From Symbiodinium microadriaticum (Eukaryota; Sar; Dinophyceae; Suessiales; Symbiodiniaceae), in NCBI GenBank assembly GCA_001939145.1, contig LSRX01000491.1, positions 72,501 through 136,500 of the forward strand: 64,000 nucleotides of DNA. The letters are read 5' to 3'. Positions 49,087-57,904 of this stretch are shown piece after piece. The stretch's first letter is position 1. Each line of letters begins with the position of its first letter. A program made the position numbers and the translations under genes. The notes under the pieces are model-generated. The model saw only the letters and a list, made by a program, of their open reading frames with translations, did no database searches and was not told where the DNA came from.

Positions 49087-50976
49087 TCACGGGTGTAGCG
49101 CATCCTCCCCGTCTGCTTCGTCCACCGGCATCATGAGGGGTGTGCCCCCTGGTTGTAGGCTGGCGCGTAGTGCCGCGGCTCGGTGTCCTCGTGGGGCGTA
49201 GGGGTCCTCGACAGGGAACTGGACCCTGCCACGGAGCATGTAAATTGCCCCCCCGTCGACTGGGTCGATCGCCATCTGCTGAAGCTCGTGCTCTTGTAGG
49301 TGTGCCGACATATTTGGCGGGTTGCCAAACGCGAGGCGTCGCGTTCTATGTATCAAGTCCCCGTCGTCCGGGTCGAGCCGTAGTAGGCTGCTTTGCTGGG
49401 ACGAATCGTCCCAGTCGAGCCTGAAGTGGCCTGTGCTGAAAGCTGCCGCGTCCGGTTCCCGCTCGCGCGGGTAGGCTCGCAGGAACAAGTGCCAGGACGT
49501 GCCTCCCCCCCGGAGGGGGTGTACTTCGCCTTGAGCGCCCATGGATAGGAGTGGGCCGTCGTTGGGTCTTCTCCCCTGCTGCCTCACGCTAGCGAAGCCT
49601 CTCATCCGGACTCTTTGGTAGCTTGGTGTGGCGGGCGATGTTCTCGAGAGCACGCAAAAAGCCCACCCCCCATGTCCAAGGTAGCGGAAATGGGCGTAGG
49701 ATTCCATGGTGATTGGGATCGCCGGTGGCATTGGGTTTGGGGGGAGGTATCCCCCCATGGAAGCCATGTAGTAGTTGGCTGGCGTGGTCCACGTCACTGG
49801 CGAGTCCAAGGGGAAGGGTACCGGAGGCGGCACCCCCGCGTGGATGTGTGTCGCTGGTCGGTATTGCTGCTGCGCGGCTTGCTTTTTTGCTGTGGTCGTC
49901 CCTGTCTGTGGTTGTGAGTGGTGCGGGCTTGCTGCTGCCGGTGTGCTGTCCGCTGGGGTGCTGGTCCCCTGCTTGTCCGCGGTCCCTCTGTCGGCCCCGG
50001 CTCCTGCGCCTCTTTTCTGCAGCTGCTCCATTCGGTTTTTGTGCCTTGCTTTTGCGTCTGTGTCTGCCTTGCTGCCCGGTGCCGGCTGGTCGCTGCTGCT
50101 TGCTCGCTGGTCTGGGGTCCCCCCCGCTGGTGGTGGCTGTCGTGGCAGGTTGTGGAGGTTGAGTAGCTCTGCGAACCTGGCCTTGTCGCGTTGGTATCTG
50201 GCTTTTGCTTCTGCCGCGGCTTTGCTGTCTGGGGGGGCCTCCCCGCTGCTGCTTGCTGGCTGTGAGGGTGTCCCCCCAGCCTGTTGTTTGTCGAGTTCAA
50301 AGGGGGACATCCCGACCATGTGTGCTGCGTCGTTCCAAGAAAGGTGGTCGGGTTTTTCGACCCCCCGCCTCTTGAATTCGGCACGAATTTCTGACTTCGT
50401 GTGCTTGTTGCCTCTGCGTTGGTCGCCTTGTCCTTCGTGGTAAGGCTTGTCTGCTCCCCCACATCTCTGGTCCGTGAGGCAGGACTCCTCCAGTGGTGGG
50501 ATTTCTTCCGTCCCCTCTGTCTCCTGCGGTTCTGGGTTCGCCCCCGCTGCTGTGGTGGCTTCTGCTGTTGCTGCTGTGCCATGCTGTAGCTCTTGCCCCA
50601 TCTCCCCCGTCTCGGTGGAGTTGGTAACTTCGGGGGGGGCTTGTTGCAGTGCTGGCACTTGGCTGTCGTCACCTTCCTCGGTGGGCGCTTGCTCCGCTGC
50701 TGCGGCCGTGGTGTCGCCTTGTCCTTGTGGCTTGTTGTTTTGTGGCTGTTGGTTGCACTGGGTGTCAGCTGGCGGCTGCTGCTGGCTTGCCTGCGCTCCG
50801 ATCTGCTGCTGCCATCTGCGCGGTCTGCTCTCTCCGGGGGCCAGCTGTTGTTGAGTCGCGGTTTGGTCTGCTGTGGCATCGCTGCTCGCGTCCCCCGTGT
50901 CTTGGGCATCGGTGTTCGTCGCCCCTGTGTTCCGTTGAGGGGGGGAGTGTGTGTTTGGCTCGTTGGCCGTGGTCAC
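49087..50976 (-). CDS. Segment 1 of the long frame, N-terminal part, unknown function
   Basis: This segment is bounded on the 3' side by TGA. Counting from a GTG at 50976 it has 629 codons. From the first ATG (50601) it has 504. Residues 1-190 are disordered and rich in Gln/Pro/Thr. Residues 191-230 form a charged, probably helical part with F-K-R-R-G-V-E-K-P-D-H-L-S-W. Residues 231-350 hold two imperfect repeats of A-G-G-T-P-x-Q-x-A-S-S-S followed by an Ala/Lys/Arg helix. Residues 395-600 contain many aromatic and hydrophobic residues (W-A-F-C-V-L-S-R, S-W-H-L-F-L-R) and look like a folded domain. No membrane segments or signal peptide are seen. Function unknown. Confidence 0.5.
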   Translation of the reverse strand: MTTANEPNTHSPPQRNTGATNTDAQDTGDASSDATADQTATQQQLAPGESRPRRWQQQIGAQASQQQPPADTQCNQQPQNNKPQGQGDTTAAAAEQAPTEEGDDSQVPALQQAPPEVTNSTETGEMGQELQHGTAATAEATTAAGANPEPQETEGTEEIPPLEESCLTDQRCGGADKPYHEGQGDQRRGNKHTKSEIRAEFKRRGVEKPDHLSWNDAAHMVGMSPFELDKQQAGGTPSQPASSSGEAPPDSKAAAEAKARYQRDKARFAELLNLHNLPRQPPPAGGTPDQRASSSDQPAPGSKADTDAKARHKNRMEQLQKRGAGAGADRGTADKQGTSTPADSTPAAASPHHSQPQTGTTTAKKQAAQQQYRPATHIHAGVPPPVPFPLDSPVTWTTPANYYMASMGGYLPPNPMPPAIPITMESYAHFRYLGHGGWAFCVLSRTSPATPSYQRVRMRGFASVRQQGRRPNDGPLLSMGAQGEVHPLRGGGTSWHLFLRAYPREREPDAAAFSTGHFRLDWDDSSQQSSLLRLDPDDGDLIHRTRRLAFGNPPNMSAHLQEHELQQMAIDPVDGGAIYMLRGRVQFPVEDPYAPRGHRAAALRASLQPGGTPLMMPVDEADGEDALHP

Positions 50977-51137
50977 CTCTGGGCACTCTGTCCCCGCTTC
51001 TGGCGTTAGCGGAGGTTGCGTGGCTGCACCGTGCGGGTGCGATGGTTGGCTGCTACTTGCGGTTGCTTGCTCCTCCTCTGGGTGCCATGGGTCATTCCCC
51101 CTTTGGCTCTGTTGTTGCTGCGGTGTTGGCTGCTGCC

Positions 51138-51170
51138 ACTCTCTCTCTCTCTCTCTCTCTCTCGCTCTCT
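51138..51170. repeat. CT dinucleotide run
   Basis: About 14 CT units with one CG break. It is translated as Arg-Glu within the open part upstream of segment 1, so it more likely belongs to an intron or leader. Confidence 0.9.
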
Positions 51171-51183
51171 TTAACTCCCCTTC

Positions 51184-51330
51184 TTATACTCAAACTGGCT
51201 GCAAGCCTTCTTTCTGTAATCCCAGCCGAGGAAGAGTCGAACTGTACGTACACCTTGCTTGCCCGTGATGTGGGTAGTTTTCTAAAGTGGGTGCCGTTTT
51301 GGGCACCAAAACCAGCACCGCAAACGGACC
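51184..51330. other. Spacer between the long frame and the transposon
   Basis: 147 bp with no recognised gene. If the long frame has 5' exons or a promoter, they lie here or beyond the transposon. Confidence 0.5.
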
Positions 51331-51338
51331 TTAATCTA
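51331..51338. repeat. Left target-site duplication TTAATCTA
   Basis: Eight-base direct repeat, identical to 52917-52924. An 8-bp duplication is typical of IS1595/Merlin-type transposition. Confidence 0.75.
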
Positions 51339-51364
51339 CCCTCACCCCCCCCTATTTGCCCACA
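51339..51364 (+). repeat. Left terminal inverted repeat
   Basis: CCCTCA, eight C, TATTTGCCC, A-C-A. It pairs with the reverse complement of 52891-52916 at about 21 of 26 positions. All 17 bases of C8-TATTTGCCC match, and the outer six bases are poorly conserved. Confidence 0.7.
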
Positions 51365-51420
51365 GCCCTAAGCTGTCTCCAACGCTTTCTTGTTCAAGGG
51401 CGGGGTTATGCCACTACACA

Positions 51421-51485
51421 TGTGTATATATATATATATACATACATATATACATACATGTATATATGTATATATATATGTCTCT
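51421..51485 (+). repeat. TA/CATA-rich leader of the transposase gene
   Basis: TA dinucleotides, CATA tetramers and ATGTATAT words directly upstream of the gene. It may supply a promoter, but no defined motif can be assigned. Confidence 0.6.
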
Positions 51486-51526
51486 CTACATATAAATAAC
51501 TTTATATTACTTTATATCTCGCAGCA

Positions 51527-52846
51527 ATGGGGAAAATTGCTACGAAGGCAAAGTTGCGAAGGCCTGCTGTCTTGAAGGATAGCCAGGCGCCCTATGGCAA
51601 TAAGCAGAAGACTAATGCGGCATTCAAGACTGATCTTGGATTGGCATACAGTGGTACACCCAAGACACCTCGCAGGAGTAGCAACACTCTAAGGGGCCTC
51701 GACCAGATGACATATCAGGAAGTCCATTCAATGAGTCAGAAGAAAGCTCTTGCTTTTCTCACGAAGGCTGGTGTATGTCCCACTTCCAAGTCCATGAGCT
51801 TTGTCTGCTGGAAATGCAAGAAGGACATGCAAAAGAATGGGTCTGTTTTTCGATGTCAAAATCGCTCCTGCTCCCAACGACCACGTTTGACTGCGCCACG
51901 AGTTGCTTTCACGCCACTGTTTGGATTTGCATCGAATGGCACAGACATCGACTATGCCATGCTTCTTCGCACATGCTTTACTGTCGGAGCCAAGCTTAGC
52001 AACGACTCAGCCATACAAATGTTGCGTATGCCAGGACAGTCGCTTTCTTCAGTAGAGCACAAGGTGGACGACTTCTACACGAAGATTAAGGTTGCCTTGG
52101 CATATGCTGAAACAAAATATAGCCGAAGTGTGCAGTTCAAGGACGAAATCGTGGAGCCGGATTCTGGTCGAATGGGTGTTGCCAAGACTCCATCGCAGAA
52201 AATTCATCTGGGCCGGACACTGGTCTTGAAAGGAAGATTCACCAAGCAGTGGATCGCCAAAGCATTGCCGAACACTGTGTCCAAGCCTGGCAGAGGCATG
52301 GGAGCCGAGTCCAGGGCTGAAGTGGATCAGCCCATCAAAGATGCCATGGGTGCAGGCACTTTGGGAGCTCCAGATGGCGGTCGGGCATTTCATGGAGCAC
52401 TTCGTGATGCTGGCAAGTCGAGTTTGCATGGGGTCAACCACATGAAGAAAGTGTTCACACCCGTTACAAGAGTCTTGAAGAGCAGCTTGGATGCTAGGAC
52501 GAGGCAAATGATGGAGAAGAAGTGCAAGAGCCGGGGCTCCAAAAAACCTGCAGTTGCTCAGACTAAGCTTTACTTTAAAGTAGCTGCTGGTGACAACTCT
52601 GCCGAAAACACAGTGGGGTGCATCAAGAAAGTGATGCGACGAATGGGGAATTTGGGAAGAACTCGTTCCAAGGGTTTGCAGAAAAATGTGCAGGCCATGG
52701 CTGCAGCTGCACTGCATAGGCAGTGTGGCCTTGATCGAGTTCTGGCAGCTTTGAAGGAGTATAGGTTGGACTGTTCGAAACGCATAGTCCAGATGTCCCC
52801 CAAGGATGCCTTCTTGCATGAGAAATGCGAGTGGATCCTGGAGTGA
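51527..52846 (+). CDS. ISXO2-like DDE transposase, 439 aa
   Basis: Likely cuts and joins DNA to move the surrounding element. The basic N-terminus (Lys/Arg-rich, 1-50) may bind DNA. A zinc ribbon follows: Cys94, Cys97, Cys110 and Cys115 (CxxC, 12 residues, CxxxxC), as in IS1595/ISXO2 transposases. A helix-turn-helix-like stretch lies at about 140-180. Candidate catalytic residues are Asp212 (V-E-P-D-S-G-R-M), Asp283 (P-D-G-G-R-A-F) and Glu360 (N-S-A-E-N-T). V-N-H-M with His305 and N-S-A-E-N followed by I-K-K-V-M-R-R match the family's end-of-domain pattern. The length is greater than bacterial relatives (about 300) because of N- and C-terminal extensions. ATG 51527 is the first in frame and follows TCTCGCAG, which could serve as a trans-splice acceptor in a dinoflagellate. 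No introns or frame breaks. The call is from memory of motifs, not a search. Confidence 0.85.
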   Translation: MGKIATKAKLRRPAVLKDSQAPYGNKQKTNAAFKTDLGLAYSGTPKTPRRSSNTLRGLDQMTYQEVHSMSQKKALAFLTKAGVCPTSKSMSFVCWKCKKDMQKNGSVFRCQNRSCSQRPRLTAPRVAFTPLFGFASNGTDIDYAMLLRTCFTVGAKLSNDSAIQMLRMPGQSLSSVEHKVDDFYTKIKVALAYAETKYSRSVQFKDEIVEPDSGRMGVAKTPSQKIHLGRTLVLKGRFTKQWIAKALPNTVSKPGRGMGAESRAEVDQPIKDAMGAGTLGAPDGGRAFHGALRDAGKSSLHGVNHMKKVFTPVTRVLKSSLDARTRQMMEKKCKSRGSKKPAVAQTKLYFKVAAGDNSAENTVGCIKKVMRRMGNLGRTRSKGLQKNVQAMAAAALHRQCGLDRVLAALKEYRLDCSKRIVQMSPKDAFLHEKCEWILE

Positions 52847-52890
52847 GCTTCAAGTCTGACTGCCGAACAAAAAGCAAGTTCGCATGTGGG

Positions 52891-52916
52891 TGCGGGCAAA
52901 TAGGGGGGGGGCGGCG
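52891..52916 (-). repeat. Right terminal inverted repeat
   Basis: Read on the minus strand: CGCCG, nine C, TATTTGCCC, G-C-A. It matches the left repeat through the C run and TATTTGCCC. Confidence 0.7.
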
Positions 52917-52924
52917 TTAATCTA
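52917..52924. repeat. Right target-site duplication TTAATCTA
   Basis: Identical eight bases to 51331-51338. Confidence 0.75.
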
Positions 52925-55900
52925 GGGAACTACCCATATGCAGTCACAACACGGCAAGCCCGCAAGCTCGTGACTCAACCAGACTGCGCGCCGTTGCAAC
53001 GACACGAGTGGCACTATGTGATGACACGATCACACAAACGACTGCATGACACCACAACCTGTCGCAGCAACAGCCTGCCCTGCACCCTTAAGGATCCAAG
53101 AAAAGGCGTAGGGTTTGGAGGTTCGGTTGCTAGTTCACTGTTGAGCCTGGAACCCACCACAAAGCAGATCGTCGAATCGAGATTTAAAACTCGTGCTCTT
53201 GCGCATGACCCTCGTCCAAAACCGAGACGCCAGTCTTTTAGCCCCACCAAGCTGACGCCAGCCACTTAGCGGCAAACCTGATTCTGAAACCCGATCCGCC
53301 CTTCAAGCTGAGTGCTGAGCCTATCCCGAGACCGGATCCTCACCAACTGCCCTTTCTTGCGGCAAGCGGCAGGTGAGGCATCGGCACATGCCAGAGATCA
53401 ACTCCAACCCTGATATCGCTGGCACCTCGGGCGTTGGCTTTGCAGTTCAAGGCTGACGCTCGCTTCATTTAAGGATGTACAATGTTTGGGGCACATGCAA
53501 GCCCGACACATACCTGTCTATGCAACGAAGGCAGTCACCGCTTCCATCTGGATCTGCTGTGGGTGTTGCTATGTAGTGTTTCTTTCTCGTCAGTGCGACC
53601 CTTCAGCGTCGTTGGTACAGTAGAGGCCCGGAAGGGTGTGAATTCAAACCAAGATCAATCCCATGTCGCCAAGCATGCATTGCGGATGCCACGCCGGAGC
53701 TAACTCCGTCTAACGCTTTACTAGTAGCCGCAACAATGACTTGTCAAAGTGCTGTTGCGGATGCCCTCGCTGCAAGTTCGGTTTGTCCCCATTCCAAGGC
53801 GCATTGGGCTGGAATATGGAGGCTCTAGGACTCTAGGACTACGGAGCTCAGAAAACGCCTGGCATCCATGGACTGGACCACGAAAGAGGAACACCCGACT
53901 TCTACGAGGACGCAAAGCCAAGACACCGCGCAGGGAGACGCGAAGGCACGGCGGCGTGCTCGTCCTGCTGGCTCTTTATGTTTGTTGAGGAGAAGGATGG
54001 ACACACTGTCTTGGCATTTGTGCAGCAGCAGTGTGCTTCAAGCTCTTGGATTGGGGCCTCTTCTTCGAAATCAAACAATAAAAACAAAAACATGTTCCCA
54101 TCATGTTCATACTCCAACTCTCTCCGAGTGCTCGTGAACAGAGAAACGTGGCTTGCTCGGACTCGGACCCGGAACCTAGCAGATGTACCTTCAAGAGTTC
54201 TGCATCTGAGGACCGCAGCAACAAGGGTCACACAATCTGCTTCTGCGTTGGATTGCTGCCCTGAGAGGGAGAGGCCGCTTTCCAGGTCATGTAATGAACT
54301 TCTTCTCAGGACCCTGATGAACCCCATGAACCGGATGCTGCACCAACACCCTGCAGTCGCCTCAAGTAAGACAACCCTCCGGGCCACAAGCCCAACGCAC
54401 AAACCCCGTCATCTTGAACACCATACTGTGACACCGCTGTGTCAACATGTAGAACCAAAGCGCAATTGAGCCCAGAATGAAAGATCGGGAACCTAGACTC
54501 GAACCAACAATATCATAATCGGACCATGCCATGATGGTGATGATGATGATGATGATGGTGTTGGTGATGGAAAATGAGAGCTTTGGCGGGTCTGTAGCTC
54601 AGGGTCCCGAGCATGATGATCATGGTCATATTCATCTTCGGGATCATAAACGGACCGGAACATCACTCATCATCCACGCCATCAGCAGCATCACCAGCAT
54701 CGTCATCACGTTTACTATGACAACGGAGGCTCTACATGCACGACCAGATTGATGAGTATAGTCTGTATTATCACGACTGTCTTGTGCGACTATGATGATG
54801 TACGGACAAGGCACGGAAATCAACTTAGCCGGCATGCGATGTAATCGTCACGCCGGTGCATGTGGCCTGCTCCCTATCACCAAGATCTATGGTGTATGCA
54901 GAGGGCTTTGATGGCACACTGTAGATGAAATCTAAGGAAGGGTTTGCGAATTGAGCGTTTCCTGCCCAAGGCATGTCTAGGGCGCAGGTCTTGCACTGTC
55001 TTCGGGAACTTAGAAGTTTAGGTTGATTCATCGTCCTGCGATCTTCAGGCGCCAACATATCGTCTGTCGATTGCTTCATAAAGCCGGTGAAGCCTTGGCA
55101 GCTGGAGCGAAGGGAGATTGATCTGAGCCACCAAACGCAAGGTTCAAAACATTCCTCAGTCGACTTAACTTCTGGGCTTGTGCCGTTTGAAGATCATATC
55201 TAGGCAACCTTTCTCTACCGATGGTAAGGTGTGCAAAAGTCGCCCAACAGCCCATGCAGGGCGACCTGGGGTTTTGGGAACACAACTAAGGGTCAGGGGA
55301 CGGGAGTGTCGGAGTTTGGCTTCGAGACGGAGTAGTGCGTTCAAGAACAACGTACTTCCAGCTCCGAGTGAAAACATATACGTGGATGAACCCGAACAAT
55401 CTAACAAAGTTCCCCCCCCCGTGTGTTCCAGGGTTTAGACCTAATGCCAAAACTTCCTTGCCGCGGGAGAACTCTCCTCCTCGTCTGGCATCAGCAGCTG
55501 TTGGAAATGTCTTCCTCAGGGCTTCGGGATAAACGATTCACGCTCAGGTTTTTGGGCACAAAACATTCGGTCCTGAGGTTTCACTCGGTTCATGATGGCA
55601 TTGCAAGGCAATGAACTTGCACATCCAACTCTCATACCCTGACACCTGAAGCTTGAAACCAGCTGTGTTAGGTCGCAGCAGGTTTCACAAAAGCAGGAAA
55701 CACTTGCATAGTTCGGTTGCGGTGCCACAAGATTTCGAATTGAGTCTGCCAAGCGTGTAGGGCTTCTGGGCAAACTCTCGATTCAGGGCAAGCAGCGTGC
55801 CGTTCACCGCTAAACTGCAACAGTTGAAATGTCTTTCCAGGAGCCAGGTTTCTTGCAACTTCTCCGACTTTATGGACTGAACCCCACTGGCTTTTAGACT

Positions 55901-56010
55901 CCCTCCAGCGTGGCTTTGGTAATTCGTACCCTCTGTACCCCAAACGGCGAACCACACCCTTTCGGATTCGTCCGAAAGCCTGACACAAAAGCCTTCAACG
56001 CGAGCAGTAA
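52925..56010. other. Unique sequence with a short GAT array
   Basis: A GAT/ATG array lies at about 54531-54560 and looser ATC/CAT-rich sequence to 54715. The remainder has no recognised gene. Confidence 0.5.
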
Positions 56011-56454
56011 TCGTGGTGGTGGTGGTGGTGGTGGTGGTGGTGGTGGTGGTGGTGGTGGCGGTGGTGGTGGTGGTGGTGGTGGTGGNCGGGGGTGGTGGTG
56101 GTGGTGGTGGTGGTGGTGGTGGTGGTGGTGGTGGTGGTGGTGGTGGTGCCACTGCGAATGGTGACAATAATAATAACAACAAAATTCAAAAACAGTATCG
56201 TCGTAGTAGTAGTGGTACTAGTAGTAGTTGTTGTAGTACTACTAGCCGCAGGAGGAGGAGGAGGAGGAGGAGGAGGAGCAGCAGCAACGGTATGGGTCGT
56301 CGTCGTCGTGGATGTCGTGGTGGTGGTCGTGGTAGTGGCAATGGCAACGGAAGGGGTAGCAGTAGTGTTGGTGGCAGTGGTAACGGTAGCAGCAGTAGTA
56401 GTAGCAGCAGCAGTAGTAGTGGTGGTGGTCGTGGTGGTGGTGATCGTCGCTGTC

Positions 56455-56508
<54 letters not shown>

Positions 56509-56569
56509 CGTAGTAGTACGTAGTAGTACGTAGTAGTAGTAGTAGTACGTAGTAGTGGTAGTGGTAGTG

Positions 56570-56617
<48 letters not shown>

Positions 56618-56672
56618 TGTCCCCGTGGTGGTGGTGGTGGTGGTGGTGGTGGTGGTGGTGGTGGTGGTGGAG
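56011..56672. repeat. GGT, GTA, GGA and GTC triplet arrays
   Basis: A GGT array (56011-56149) is interrupted by a single N at 56086 with a short GGG junction. Mixed GTA/GAG/GTC triplets follow, then a GTA array (56455-56620) with regularly placed GTAC variants and a second GGT array (56626-56670). All long frames here are repeat translations. Confidence 0.95.
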
Positions 56673-57530
56673 TTGATGCTGGCAGTTAGTTTGCAGTAAC
56701 AGGCAACAGCCAATAAAACCGAAATCCTTGAGCCAAGCACTCCGTAAAGCATAGGTTCATACCCTGTCGCTTTGCCCTCTAGTCCGCCGAAACAATGAAC
56801 TGCAAAACACCGTCCTTTAAAGCTGCTCTGCGTCATGAGCAAATGCCTGGGCGACACGTTCTTGCAAAGACCATATGTGGATCAAGCTCGTGGCTCGGCG
56901 TGAAGCTGTCAAGAGAAAGGTTCGCTTTGGTGAGAGCAAAGGCAGGGCAAAGGTCTGAGCAAAAGGCTTAGCATCCACGGCAAATCGTCTAGCGAACTAG
57001 AGAATGCAGTTTGGAATCTCGGGTTCCTCTTTGGGTCCGGTCCGGCAGCGGCCCTCTTTCGCACCTTACTGGAACGGTCCGTGCTTTCCGGCATTTAATT
57101 ATATAGGAGCTGGCAAGAGATCGAAAACTTGACTCTGGGGCTTTGGACAAGATGTCGCGGCTTGGGGACGGAAGTCCCTGCAAGCAATACTCTGTGAGCT
57201 CACGGTGGAGACGCCAGGCTTTACAGTCAAATCGAAAACGAAGCTTGCACAAAAGCACAGGCCGCTTCTTGCGCGAGGACAGCATTGCATGCTCATCCTG
57301 AAGCTTTAAGTAGCTGTTCCGGGCCTCACGTCTCTTGCAAGTTGAACCCTCGAAACTCTCAGCTTCCCGCTGCCGAACCAACAGAGTCTGGTCCAGGGCT
57401 TGGCAACAGCTTGGGGGCTTCAGGTGCAGGCATGAGATGCTCAACATTGCCATGCTGAGAAGAGCGGATAGAGCTGGTTTCTCAATGCGTAAATGAAGTT
57501 GGAGGGTGCCGGGTGTGGCGGCGTGCTGCA
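56673..57530. other. Unique sequence, no supported gene
   Basis: No gene recognised. The minus-strand word TTGGCTCAAG (56727-56736) equals the end of the dinoflagellate spliced leader. See findings. Confidence 0.5.
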
Positions 57531-57836
57531 CTATGCATGCAGATCGAACTCTGAATAAATTACAGGGTTTTCGAACTCGAACTTCTCTTTCAACTGAACA
57601 AACATCCCGTCAAACAGCAAGCGCCGTGACGTGCCGAGAGCCGAATCATGGCCATACCAGGCAAGTTGCTTGATGCACTCTGCATTCTCGCAGATGCTCA
57701 TGTCCTCCTTCAAGAGAACCTCACCATCGCAGACGCCTCGCATGCAAGGCTGTAAAGAGTCGTTGGATGTTTCCCACTGAAGAAACCTGCGTAGCCTTCG
57801 GGACTTCCTGGCTTCCGGGCATGGGGTTAATGGCAA
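57531..57836 (-). CDS. Candidate terminal exon, unknown product
   Basis: The minus-strand frame ends at TAG 57531. Within about 57535-57785 codon third positions are mostly G/C and the translation reads like folded protein (A-W-Y-G-H-D-S-A-L-G-T-S-R-R-L-L-F-D-G, then V-Q-L-K-E-K-F-E-F-E-N-P). There is no convincing ATG at the start of the frame. AG dinucleotides at about 57770-57785 could be splice acceptors, which would make this a 3'-terminal exon. No family recognised. Confidence 0.35.
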   Translation of the reverse strand: MPLTPCPEARKSRRLRRFLQWETSNDSLQPCMRGVCDGEVLLKEDMSICENAECIKQLAWYGHDSALGTSRRLLFDGMFVQLKEKFEFENPVIYSEFDLHA

Positions 57837-57904
57837 TACCCAGCATAATTACATAGGGTTGAAGGTCTGGAGCCCGCGAGCAACATCCAGCGCTTTGATG
57901 GATT

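Larger units (their letters stand above)
46918..51183 (-). pseudogene. Long Pro/Gln/Thr-rich reading frame with two in-frame stops
   Basis: One minus-strand frame is open from 51183 (just after TAA at 51184-51186) to TAG at 46918, about 1,420 codons. Its only interruptions are TGA at 49087-49089 and TAG at 48028-48030. The three parts have the same composition (Pro, Gln, Thr, Ala, Ser) and share a recurring G-G-T-P motif, so I read them as one gene or former gene. The first in-frame ATG is at 50601. Upstream codons could come from a spliced exon whose acceptor I cannot place. Other frames on both strands are also fairly open because the block is GC-rich (longest 371 codons), so openness alone is weak evidence. 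The consistent composition and two ordered regions are stronger. Possible explanations are a pseudogene with two nonsense mutations, stop readthrough, or short introns removing the stops. No known family recognised. Confidence 0.6.
51339..52916 (+). mobile_element. Complete ISXO2-like (Merlin/IS1595-type) DNA transposon, 1,578 bp
   Basis: The element contains an intact transposase gene, imperfect 26-bp terminal inverted repeats and flanking 8-bp target-site duplications (TTAATCTA). The 5' part (51365-51526) holds a TA/CATA-rich stretch that could contain a promoter. The 3' untranslated part is only about 70 bp including the right repeat. A single intronless gene plus terminal repeats is the normal architecture of this superfamily. 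The intact gene and perfect target duplication suggest a fairly young insertion. The terminal repeats are unusually C-rich and their outermost bases differ, so end assignment may be off by a few bases. Confidence 0.75.

Noticed and set aside
49794..50909. 371-codon minus-strand frame overlapping segment 1
   Set aside because: Its composition (Arg/Gln/Thr/Ser) is what a one-base shift of the true frame would give, and it lacks any hydrophobic core. Segment 1 has one.
54470..54540. Possible minus-strand tRNA (GGTTCGAGTC)
   Set aside because: The five bases on either side do not pair, and no D-arm or anticodon arm is found.
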